DNA from: HGM04593 sp045636545
GTDB taxonomy: Bacteria; Bacteroidota; Bacteroidia; Bacteroidales; Bacteroidaceae
DNA length: 30,085 nt
Assembly: GCA_045636545.1 (NCBI GenBank)
Contig: JAZTXR010000090.1
Location: forward strand, 1 to 30,085
Direction of reading: 5' to 3'
In this document: piece by piece, positions 6,459 through 13,784 of the stretch
Position numbering within the stretch: position 1 is the first letter of the stretch
How the letters are laid out: each line of letters opens with the position of its first letter
Translations under genes and position numbers: made by a program
The notes under the pieces: generated by a model
What the model was told of the DNA's origin: nothing
Seen by the model: only the letters and a program-made list of their open reading frames with translations
The model's database searches: none

Positions 6459-8138
6459 TCAAGAATACATATAGCGCTTTATGCTCTGCTTTGGTGTCTT
6501 TTCAAAGCCGTCGCGGCGGATTTCGGTATAACCGATTTTGCTGTATGCTGCCAGTTCAGCATTCAAGGCAAGCACGTTCTCGTTGACAAGTGCCTCAAGT
6601 GCCTTTTCGTCAAGACCATCCTTCTTGCCGGCCTCGTAATCGGCAACAACAAGCGCCACAATGGCATTCTTACGCCCAACAACCAATGACTCCACGACGT
6701 ATGGCAAGTTGTTTATCTTGTCCTCAATCTCCTCGGGGTAGATGTTCTGGCCGCTACCGGTGAGAATCATATTCTTGCAACGACCCTTGATGAAGACATT
6801 GCCCTTGCTGTCTACAATACCCATATCACCGGTCTTCAACCAACCATCCTTTGTAAAGGTAGCAGCTGTTGCCTCCTCGTTCTTGTAGTAACCGAGCATA
6901 ACAGCATCGCCCTTCACCTGAATCTCGCCAAGCACACGACGTGGGTTGGCCGAGTCGATGCGCAGTTCTAGGGGGGAAGCCTTTTTTCCGCAAGAGTATT
7001 TCACAAACTCGCTCTTGTCGCAATATGAGATGAGCGGACCACACTCGGTCATACCATAACCTACAACGTATGGGAACTTCATGCGTTTGAGCAAATCCTC
7101 AACCTCGCGGTTCAGTGCGGCGCCACCAAGAATGAGACCTGTTGTAAGACCGTCACCAAAGGCCGTAAGCAATGATTTCTTTATCTTGCTGAGCACAATC
7201 CTGTCAAGGCCCGGTATCTTCAACAGCACGTTTGCAGGGAAGCTGCGTGTTGCAGGAAACACCTTTGACTTGAATATTTTTTCAATAACCAATGGAACAG
7301 TGAGGAACATGAACGGCTTGACAGCGCCCAGACCACCCAACAGGCGTGCAGGTGTCGGCTTGCCGGGCATCACGTGTACGTGGCAACCGCCGGCCAAGGG
7401 GAAGAGAACGTCGAAAGTCTGGCCGAACATGTGCGCCATCGGAAGGATTGCAAAAATGTGGGCACCACGTGTAGCAGGAATCTCGCGGCGTGCAAAGTCA
7501 AGGTTCACCGACAATGAACGTGCAGGCAACACAACACCCTTTGATGTGGCACTGGTTGTACCCGATGTGAAGCTGATTTCAACAACAGCCTCCATATCGC
7601 GCTCCACAGGGTAGAAATTCACATTCTCGGCTGTGAGACCATTGGGGTAAAGCTTGGCAAAGTGCTCGTCGAGTGTTGCGTGGGCAGCAGCCAAAGCCTT
7701 ATCACTTGCAAGGCTCACACTGACATCCTTTACATTGATTATACCGGCAAAGCCCTTTGTGCCCTCAAGCTGCTTGATGTACTCATCTTTCTCCTTCAGG
7801 CTGTTTAATGCGATGTCATCTGCAATAAGCAACTTACACTCCGAGAATGCTCCCAACTCGGCAACTGCCGCAGGGATGAAGTCCGGAAGGAAAGGAACTG
7901 TCACTGCATCGTAGGTAAGTGTTGCAAAATAGGCAATCACCCATTCTGCAGAATTGCGTGCATATATAGCGACTTTGTCGCCTTTGTTGATGCCGGCCTC
8001 GCTGAAGAGTATGTGATACTTCACAATCTGTTCGGCCATTTGGCCATAAGTATAGGTGTTTGCACCAAAATTTGTCACAGCCGGCAAATCCCAATTGTTC
8101 TTTACCGAATCGTTCAGAAGACTAACAAAGTGTTTCAT
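6459..8138 (-). CDS. AMP-forming acyl-CoA ligase, paralogue B
   Basis: A 559-aa tandem copy of paralogue A with the same motif set: P-loop S-G-T-T-S-A-T-S-K-G (192-201), Y-G-M-T-E-C-G-P (361-368), T-G-D (436-438), G-R-C-K-N-M-I (452-458) and T-P-K-Q-S-I-K-R (548-555). Differences from A cluster in residues 210-280 and 376-392, the regions that shape the acyl pocket and the N/C-domain hinge in this fold, so the two may differ in substrate. Same reaction as A. It has its own terminator at 6406-6435; a minus-strand -7 box (TAATTTTG, 8223-8230) lies 85 bp upstream of the ATG. Confidence 0.85.
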   Translation of the reverse strand: MKHFVSLLNDSVKNNWDLPAVTNFGANTYTYGQMAEQIVKYHILFSEAGINKGDKVAIYARNSAEWVIAYFATLTYDAVTVPFLPDFIPAAVAELGAFSECKLLIADDIALNSLKEKDEYIKQLEGTKGFAGIINVKDVSVSLASDKALAAAHATLDEHFAKLYPNGLTAENVNFYPVERDMEAVVEISFTSGTTSATSKGVVLPARSLSVNLDFARREIPATRGAHIFAILPMAHMFGQTFDVLFPLAGGCHVHVMPGKPTPARLLGGLGAVKPFMFLTVPLVIEKIFKSKVFPATRSFPANVLLKIPGLDRIVLSKIKKSLLTAFGDGLTTGLILGGAALNREVEDLLKRMKFPYVVGYGMTECGPLISYCDKSEFVKYSCGKKASPLELRIDSANPRRVLGEIQVKGDAVMLGYYKNEEATAATFTKDGWLKTGDMGIVDSKGNVFIKGRCKNMILTGSGQNIYPEEIEDKINNLPYVVESLVVGRKNAIVALVVADYEAGKKDGLDEKALEALVNENVLALNAELAAYSKIGYTEIRRDGFEKTPKQSIKRYMYS

Positions 8139-8520
8139 ATTATATCGAGTATTTTAAATTTTAAATTCTCAAAGACCTCACAGCTTGCGTATGAAGCCCA
8201 ATTATTATTTCTTGCAAATTTTCAAAATTACCGTCAATTAACTAAATTATCACCAGCGATTAACTTAATTAGGACATTTTTTTATCTTTTTAAAGTATAA
8301 AAAGCACCATTCGTTAACATTCATTCACATATAGCACCCATAAGCAACCAATCTTTCAAAAAATCCCGAGGTACAGGTGCACTGCACCCCGGGACAATCA
8401 AATCAATCACTATCAATAATATAAAATTAAAGATACAATGTAATATAAATCCAGTGTGTCAAGCAGGACAAGAGACCGATTCACAGCCTACCCCCGCATC
8501 AAGCACTACACAACGGTTTA
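8139..8520. other. Spacer between paralogues B and C
   Basis: About 380 bp, AT-rich, no gene seen. It holds the probable leftward promoter of paralogue B (TAATTTTG on the minus strand, 8223-8230, no good -33) and the terminator of paralogue C at 8358-8394. The remaining 8400-8520 shows nothing recognisable. Confidence 0.6.
8358..8394 (-). terminator. Probable terminator of paralogue C
   Basis: A stem-loop (8364-8394) containing GGTGCA-C-TGCACC and an outer TCCCG/CGGGA pairing is followed on the minus strand by TTTTTT. It lies 126 bp beyond the stop at 8521, rather far but with no gene between. Confidence 0.65.
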
Positions 8521-10200
8521 TCAGTTGTACATAAAACGCTTGATACTCAACTTGGGAGTTTTCTCAAACGGCTCCCGGCGCAACTCGCAACGCGAAATCT
8601 GGCTATATGCAGGGAGTTTAGCGTTAAGTTCGAACACACTATTCTCAATAACCTCATGAGCCTTACTTTCGGGAATACCCGCCGCTTTAAGGGCATCATG
8701 GTCGGGAACAATGAGCGCCACAAGTGCATGGTTACGTCCAACCACCAATGTTTCAGTTACATAAGGAAGCCGCACTATCAAATCCTCGATTTCCTCGGGG
8801 TAGATATTCTGTCCACTACCGGTGAGAATCATATTCTTGCAACGACCTTTTATATATATGATACCCTTGCGCGGCTCCACACCCATATCACCGGTCTTCA
8901 ACCAGCCATCGGCAGTGAATGCCGCCTTAGTAGCTTCGGGATTCTTATAATATCCACTTGTCACAACATCGCCACGCACCTGAATCTCACCAGGTACTTT
9001 TGTAGCCCTCTCGGAATCTATACGCACCTCAATTGTGGGGCCGGCAATACCACCGGCCTCGTGAATCGTGGGATGGTTTGAAGCCACATAACTGATGAGC
9101 GGACCACACTCGGTCATACCATAGCCCACAGCGTATGGAATCCTTATCCTCTTCATCACCTTGTCTACATCCTTGCTTATTGCCGCACCACCAATGAAGA
9201 AACCCGCTCTGTCAAGATTACCACCGAATGTATCGATAATCTTGGAGCGTACCTTGTTAAAGATGAGACGGCGCACACCGGGTATGGCAGTCAGCAGTTT
9301 CATTGCCGGTTTATTGAGTGTAGGGATAACCTTTGCTCTAAAAATCTTCTCTATTAACATTGGGACTGTCAAGAAGATAAAAGGCTTCACCTCAGACAAT
9401 GCTTTAAGCAGGCGTACGGGCACCGGCTTCTCTGTGAATATATGAATGTGACAGCCACAGCTGTAAAGAAGCAGAAAATCGAAAGCCAAGCCGAATATGT
9501 GGGCCAGCGGCAAGATGGACAATGTATTGCCGGGCTGTTGTACGGCTACAGGAACAAGCCTGCGGGCAAGCTCCACATTACCCGAGAGTGATTTTGCCGC
9601 AAGCATGACACCTTTTGGTGAACTGCTTGTACCAGACGTGTAGCTTATTACGTTAAGTTCATCCAAAGCCGCATGGTCAAACCGGACATCACCGGCACTC
9701 ATTCCATTAGGATAGCGGAGCAAGAATGCCTTGTCAACATCCTCTACCTTTACATCAACAGAATTACAGCAACCATCTATAGCTTCATAAGTTACAATAT
9801 CATATACACCGGCAAAGCCTTCATACTCGCCAAAACGTGCAGATACCCCTGCACGCTGCAGACCAGCCAGGACGTTCTTGTCTACGAACAGAAGCCGGCT
9901 ATCCGATATTTTCACCAGGTTTGCAACATTTTCGGGAAGGAAATCGGCAAGCAATGGCACTGCAACAGCCTTATATGTTGAAATGGCAAGGAACGCCATG
10001 CACCATTCCGCCGAATTACGCGCACAGATTGCAATATTTTCACCCTCTTTGATGCCACATTTCTCAAAAAGAATATGCAACCTTGCAATATTTTTTGCCA
10101 CGTCGCAATTCCTGTAGCTATTGCCCCCGTAATTTGTTATAGCCGGCTTGTCCCAACCGTTCTTAACAACATCCTCAATGTATGAAAGATAATGCCTCAT
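8521..10200 (-). CDS. AMP-forming acyl-CoA ligase, paralogue C
   Basis: Starting at the ATG ending at 10200 gives 559 aa, exactly the length of paralogues A and B, and aligns M-R-H-Y-L-S-Y with their M-K-H-F-V-S; the in-frame ATG five codons earlier is therefore not used. It is the most diverged copy. Its P-loop is S-G-T-S-S-S-P-K-G, normal in length, unlike A and B. Y-G-M-T-E-C-G-P, T-G-D, G-R-C-K-N-M-I and T-P-K-L-S-I-K-R are all present. Same adenylation and CoA-ligation chemistry is expected; substrate unknown. The control region with four TGGCGA repeats lies immediately upstream. Confidence 0.85.
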   Translation of the reverse strand: MRHYLSYIEDVVKNGWDKPAITNYGGNSYRNCDVAKNIARLHILFEKCGIKEGENIAICARNSAEWCMAFLAISTYKAVAVPLLADFLPENVANLVKISDSRLLFVDKNVLAGLQRAGVSARFGEYEGFAGVYDIVTYEAIDGCCNSVDVKVEDVDKAFLLRYPNGMSAGDVRFDHAALDELNVISYTSGTSSSPKGVMLAAKSLSGNVELARRLVPVAVQQPGNTLSILPLAHIFGLAFDFLLLYSCGCHIHIFTEKPVPVRLLKALSEVKPFIFLTVPMLIEKIFRAKVIPTLNKPAMKLLTAIPGVRRLIFNKVRSKIIDTFGGNLDRAGFFIGGAAISKDVDKVMKRIRIPYAVGYGMTECGPLISYVASNHPTIHEAGGIAGPTIEVRIDSERATKVPGEIQVRGDVVTSGYYKNPEATKAAFTADGWLKTGDMGVEPRKGIIYIKGRCKNMILTGSGQNIYPEEIEDLIVRLPYVTETLVVGRNHALVALIVPDHDALKAAGIPESKAHEVIENSVFELNAKLPAYSQISRCELRREPFEKTPKLSIKRFMYN

Positions 10201-10331
10201 AAAAAAATTATACAATCAGTAAATAGTGTGAATCCAAATCAACAAAACCACGCTTCGGCAAGCCTATTGAACAACCGGGTCACGGATTTTGCAGCACAAA
10301 GGTCGCATTTCATTTTGTAAATTGCACAAAC

Positions 10332-10400
10332 TGGCGATATATACCCGTCTGTTTTGGCGAATTATTAAAATACATGGCGAAATTCTGTATTTATTGGCGA
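10332..10400. promoter_or_regulatory. Four TGGCGA direct repeats, possible operator array
   Basis: TGGCGA occurs at 10332-10337, 10355-10360, 10375-10380 and 10395-10400, with start-to-start spacing of 23, 20 and 20 bp, about two helical turns. The sequence after each copy is A/T-rich. Nothing else in the window has this array. It lies 130-200 bp upstream of ligase C and 475 bp upstream of the carboxyltransferase gene. Confidence 0.5.
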
Positions 10401-10772
10401 AATTAAGAAACAACATAGGCTTATTTTACCTCTTTTCATCGGTGTTTTTTAATATTACGCCAAAAAACACAGCTTTTTGAGCAGGTTTTAAACAAAAGAA
10501 GAACAGCGAGAATGCATTGCTAAAAACAGAAGAAAAGGAGCGAAAGGACAGAAGCACCGGCAAGCAGGAACTGCGATACACACAAAAAGGGAATACAGAA
10601 ACCGCCACAACAAATCAAACAACAGAATTTACCAACACAATATATTGTATCACAGCATTTTCATGGCAACAATACAAACCTTTGCTTCAACAGTGTTATC
10701 AACAGAAAACATTGCAAACCAAAATTATTTCAAAAATAACCAGCAAAAATTAGGTTTTAAACACAAATCCAC

Positions 10773-10780
10773 TAACTTTG
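10773..10780 (+). promoter_or_regulatory. -7 box of the carboxyltransferase gene
   Basis: TAACTTTG matches TAnnTTTG fully; TTAG at 10750-10753, 19 bp upstream, is a one-mismatch -33. It implies a leader of roughly 90 nt. Confidence 0.6.
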
Positions 10781-10874
10781 CAATAGAGATAAACAAAAAA
10801 AACGAAGAGAGAGCCATAAAAAGAATCCAAGAATCACAAAGTAGTTCCGCACTACTCTGCTAATACCCACAACT

Positions 10875-12650
10875 ATGGAAAAGGAGATAAAGTTCAGTCT
10901 GGTTTACCGCGACATGTTCCAGTCATCCGGTAAATTCCAGCCTTTGGCAGAACAACTGGAAAAAGTAGCACCTGCAATCATTGAAATGGGATGTTTCTCA
11001 CGAATAGAAACTAACGGAGGTGCATTTGAGCAGGTGAATCTCATGGCAGGAGAGAATCCCAACAGGGCTGTGAGAAGTTTCACAAAGTATTTCAACGAGG
11101 CCGGCATACAGACACACATGCTCGACAGGGCGCTCAACGGACTACGCATGTTTCCCGTCCCGGCCGATGTGCGCCGCCTTATGTATAAGGTAAAAAAGGC
11201 TCAAGGTGTTGATATCACCCGTATATTCTGCGGCTTGAACGATGCAAGAAACATAATTCCATCAATCAAGTATGCACTTGAGGCCGGAATGATACCACAG
11301 GCAACGTTGTGTATTACATCGTCTCCGGTACACACTGTAGAATACTACAGCAACCTGGCCGACGAACTCATTGAAGCCGGCGCAAAGGAGATTTGCCTCA
11401 AGGACATGGCCGGCATAGGCCGTCCGGCATTCCTTGGCCGCTTGACAAAGAGCATAAAGGAGAAACACCCGGAAATAATAATACAGTACCACGGACACAG
11501 CGGCCCGGGATTGTCAATGGCATCAATTATTGAAGTATGCAAGAATGGCTGTGACATCATTGACACAGCAGTGGAGCCACTGTCATGGGGTAAAGTCCAC
11601 CCGGACATAATAAGCGTTCAAGCAATGCTTAAAGATGCAGGATTTAAAGTCCCTGAAATCAACATGAACGCATATATGAAAGTGCGCAGTCTGACACAGG
11701 AGTTCATTGACGAATGGATTGGCGTGTTCATGGACAGCAACAACAAACTCATGAGCTCCCTGCTGCTTACAAGCGGACTGCCGGGAGGTATGATGGGCTC
11801 AATGATGTCCGACCTCGCAGGCGTACATAAGGGAATAAACGGCATCCTTCAAAGCAAAGGCAAGCCCACCTACACGCTTGATGAACTGATGGTCGAGCTG
11901 TTCAACGAAGTGGCATACGTGTGGCCACGTGTTGGCTATCCCCCACTCGTCACCCCGTTCAGCCAGTATGTAAAGAACATAGCACTCATGAACCTGCTTT
12001 CACGCGCCCAGGATGAACCACGTTTCAGCCGCATGGACGAGAGTATGTGGGGTATGATACTCGGCAAGAGCGGCCGCCTGCCCGGAGAGCTTGCGCCGGA
12101 AATCATTGAACTTGCCAAAGAAAAAGGGTTTGAGTTCACGACAGCAGACCCGCAGAGTTTCTACCCCGATGCATTGGAGAAATACCGCAAGGAGATGCTG
12201 GAGCTTGGTTGGGAGACAGGCGAGGACGACGAGGAGTTGTGGGAATTCGCCATGCACGAGCGCCAGTACCGCGACTACAAAAGCGGCGTAGCCAAGGAGC
12301 GCTTCCTTGCCGACATTGAAAAGGCAAAGGAGAGCGAAATGGCAAGCAAGGGCGTGAGCATTGAGGAGATAAAAGCCATCAAACACGCAAAGGCTGACCC
12401 AATCGTTGCAGCCGAGAAAGGACAGATTCTTTGGGAGGTTGCTATTGAGGGTGCTTCACAGGCACCGGCTATCGGCCGCCATTATGCAGCCGATGAACAG
12501 TTCTGCACAATCATCACTCCATGGGGCGAGCTACAGCCCGTCGCAACAGGCCTTGGCGGCCGCGTTGTCGAGGTATGCGCAAAGCAGGGCGACCACGTTG
12601 AGAGGGGCGAGGTTATAGCATATCTTCAACGAGACGAATTATTCAATTGA
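10875..12650 (+). CDS. Carboxyltransferase subunit (pyruvate carboxylase B / oxaloacetate decarboxylase alpha type)
   Basis: A 591-aa protein. The first ~300 residues form the HMGL-like TIM barrel of biotin-dependent carboxyltransferases: Y-R-D at 11-13 (Asp13 as metal ligand), E-T-N-G-G-A at 45-50, L-K-D-M-A-G with the likely carbamylated Lys176, and H-G-H at 206-208 as metal ligands. Then follows the conserved PYC/OADA domain. The last ~45 residues (T-I-I-T-P-W-G-E ... V-C-A-K-Q-G-D-H-V-E-R-G-E-V) resemble a biotinyl domain, but no M-K-M is present where biotin would be attached. The family moves CO2 between biotin and pyruvate or oxaloacetate. If the domain cannot carry biotin, the protein must use a separate carrier. 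No biotin carboxylase, carrier or beta/gamma decarboxylase gene adjoins it. Confidence 0.85.
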   Translation: MEKEIKFSLVYRDMFQSSGKFQPLAEQLEKVAPAIIEMGCFSRIETNGGAFEQVNLMAGENPNRAVRSFTKYFNEAGIQTHMLDRALNGLRMFPVPADVRRLMYKVKKAQGVDITRIFCGLNDARNIIPSIKYALEAGMIPQATLCITSSPVHTVEYYSNLADELIEAGAKEICLKDMAGIGRPAFLGRLTKSIKEKHPEIIIQYHGHSGPGLSMASIIEVCKNGCDIIDTAVEPLSWGKVHPDIISVQAMLKDAGFKVPEINMNAYMKVRSLTQEFIDEWIGVFMDSNNKLMSSLLLTSGLPGGMMGSMMSDLAGVHKGINGILQSKGKPTYTLDELMVELFNEVAYVWPRVGYPPLVTPFSQYVKNIALMNLLSRAQDEPRFSRMDESMWGMILGKSGRLPGELAPEIIELAKEKGFEFTTADPQSFYPDALEKYRKEMLELGWETGEDDEELWEFAMHERQYRDYKSGVAKERFLADIEKAKESEMASKGVSIEEIKAIKHAKADPIVAAEKGQILWEVAIEGASQAPAIGRHYAADEQFCTIITPWGELQPVATGLGGRVVEVCAKQGDHVERGEVIAYLQRDELFN

Positions 12651-12670
12651 CAACAAATAAGTTACAACAC

Positions 12671-12715
12671 ACAATAGTAGAGCCGCTTACAAATTGTAAG
12701 CGGCTCTACTATTGT
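12671..12715. other. Perfect 21-bp inverted repeat between convergent genes
   Basis: Arms at 12671-12691 and 12695-12715 are exact complements around a 3-nt loop (AAT), including GAGCCGCTTAC and GTAAGCGGCTC. No T tract follows on either strand. Its place between the ends of the carboxyltransferase and lipoprotein genes suggests a bidirectional transcript-end or anti-readthrough structure. Confidence 0.85.
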
Positions 12716-12770
12716 AGCGAATACCCAATAACAAAATACAAGCAAAACGCATTCGCAATACTGCAAGTTC

Positions 12771-13466
12771 TTATTTCCTTGCCGTGATGTGGAAGCAGGC
12801 CTGCTTCACCTCATACTTGACATAGCAACGCCCCTGCTCACGCATATCTCGCAAAACCTCGGTGAGCACAGCCTTCAAATCGACATCGCGCGCACTTGGC
12901 CCTTCATCATCGTGTTTCATAAAGCGGGTATAGGTTATATCAACTGTGGTTCCATAGCAATGAACCGAGCGCTTCGATGCATTTATGTTTGTCCTTGATA
13001 GGCTTTTGACATCGGCATCGGTTCTGAGCACTGATGTCACAATAACGCTATAAGCCGGCAGATGCTTGTTGCGCAGCGAATCGTGGAAAGCCTCACCGAT
13101 ATCCTGCAACAGTTTCGCAGCCTCGGGCACAAGGAAGGGACTGGAGTGGACAAGCCTGTCAACCACATAGGACTCACTGAATCGCATTGCGCCGCCAATG
13201 GGTTTCAGCTCACGCGATGCATTCTTTATACCCTCGCGCGATGCAAGCGGCTTTATACCAATCTTTTCTGCAGCAGCCAGGTGTGTATCATTATCATCAC
13301 GGAATATACGGTTTCCGTTAAGATAGAGAATCTTATTGGGTTTTTCGAGGACTGCAGGCTCCTCTATGGTTTCAGCGGGCGCGCCACTCTCCTTTACTTC
13401 ATCTTCGCCACCGCACGAGAGCAGCAATATTGCAGAGAATATTGTCAAAAGCAAGAACTTGTTCAT
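12771..13466 (-). CDS. Lipoprotein with M15-like (DUF5715-type) zinc peptidase domain
   Basis: A 231-aa exported lipoprotein. A short hydrophobic signal ends in the lipobox L-L-S-C with Cys18, followed by G-G-E-D-E, acidic residues typical of Bacteroidetes surface export. The C-terminal half carries S-V-H-C-Y-G-T-T-V-D (His169, Asp176) and C-F-H-I-T (His226), the H-x6-D ... H zinc triad of M15/VanX/DacY-type peptidases; Glu219 is a possible catalytic base. Members cut peptidoglycan stem peptides; DUF5715 is the Bacteroidetes branch I think it belongs to. Expected in the outer membrane, facing periplasm or surface. Its leader contains the GAAnCTGTTTAAATTTCT repeat. Confidence 0.75.
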   Translation of the reverse strand: MNKFLLLTIFSAILLLSCGGEDEVKESGAPAETIEEPAVLEKPNKILYLNGNRIFRDDNDTHLAAAEKIGIKPLASREGIKNASRELKPIGGAMRFSESYVVDRLVHSSPFLVPEAAKLLQDIGEAFHDSLRNKHLPAYSVIVTSVLRTDADVKSLSRTNINASKRSVHCYGTTVDITYTRFMKHDDEGPSARDVDLKAVLTEVLRDMREQGRCYVKYEVKQACFHITARK

Positions 13467-13489
13467 TGATGTTGTTTGGGTTATATTAA

Positions 13490-13531
13490 GAATCTGTTTA
13501 AATTTCTAAAAAATATTTTCTTATAGAAGCT
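13490..13531. repeat. GAATCTGTTTAAATTTCT repeat, copy upstream of the lipoprotein
   Basis: Runs nearly identical to 19325-19368 upstream of the LOG-family gene. It ends in the palindrome TAGAAGCTTCTA (13524-13535). Both copies sit 10-25 bp before the ATG of a leftward gene. Confidence 0.75.
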
Positions 13532-13546
13532 TCTAAAAGAATGTTG

Positions 13547-13577
13547 CAAATTTAAGAAAAAAAACGCACTCTGCCAA
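13547..13577 (-). promoter_or_regulatory. Promoter of the M15-like lipoprotein gene
   Basis: On the minus strand TTGG (13574-13577), 19 bp, then TAAATTTG (13547-13554), a full -7 match. The predicted 5' leader of about 75 nt contains the repeat at 13490-13531. Confidence 0.6.
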
Positions 13578-13728
13578 TAGAGCCGCGACCCGCACTTGGT
13601 AAATTTTATTTACATTAACCTTTTGAGAATCGAACAAAAAGTGAACAACCGATCACAGCAAGGGAATTTTACAATCATTTGAGCAAATAATTTAATAAGG
13701 TTAAATCGTTTTTTTTAGATTTTTAAGC

Positions 13729-13736
13729 TATATTTG
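13729..13736 (+). promoter_or_regulatory. -7 box of the GH20 gene
   Basis: TATATTTG, a full match to TAnnTTTG, with a TTTTTTTT run at the -33 position. About 49 bp before the chosen ATG. Confidence 0.65.
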
Positions 13737-13784
13737 CAAATATATGAGAGAAAGAACTATAACCATATAACTAATTATTTATTT

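Larger units (their letters stand above)
10201..10874. other. Divergent control region between ligase C and the carboxyltransferase gene
   Basis: A 670-bp AT-rich spacer between divergent genes. It contains four TGGCGA direct repeats (10332-10400), a leftward -7-like box GACCTTTG near 10297-10304, and the rightward -7 TAACTTTG at 10773-10780. Small open frames exist in 10517-10863, but they run through the promoter and have no coding character. The 10500-10760 part is purine-rich on the plus strand and otherwise unexplained. Confidence 0.6.
13467..13784. other. Divergent promoter region, lipoprotein and GH20 genes
   Basis: Holds the leftward lipoprotein promoter (13547-13577), a repeat shared with 19325-19368, an A-rich tract, and the rightward -7 of the GH20 gene (13729-13736). 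No gene is seen. Confidence 0.65.

Noticed and set aside
10517..10863. Small open frames of 70-80 codons upstream of the carboxyltransferase gene
   Set aside because: They run across the -7 box at 10773 and have low-complexity, AT-driven composition; more likely promoter and leader.
13734..13784. N-terminal extension of the GH20 protein by 17 residues
   Set aside because: It would start within the -7 box and hide the signal peptide; the ATG at 13785 is right for an exported enzyme.
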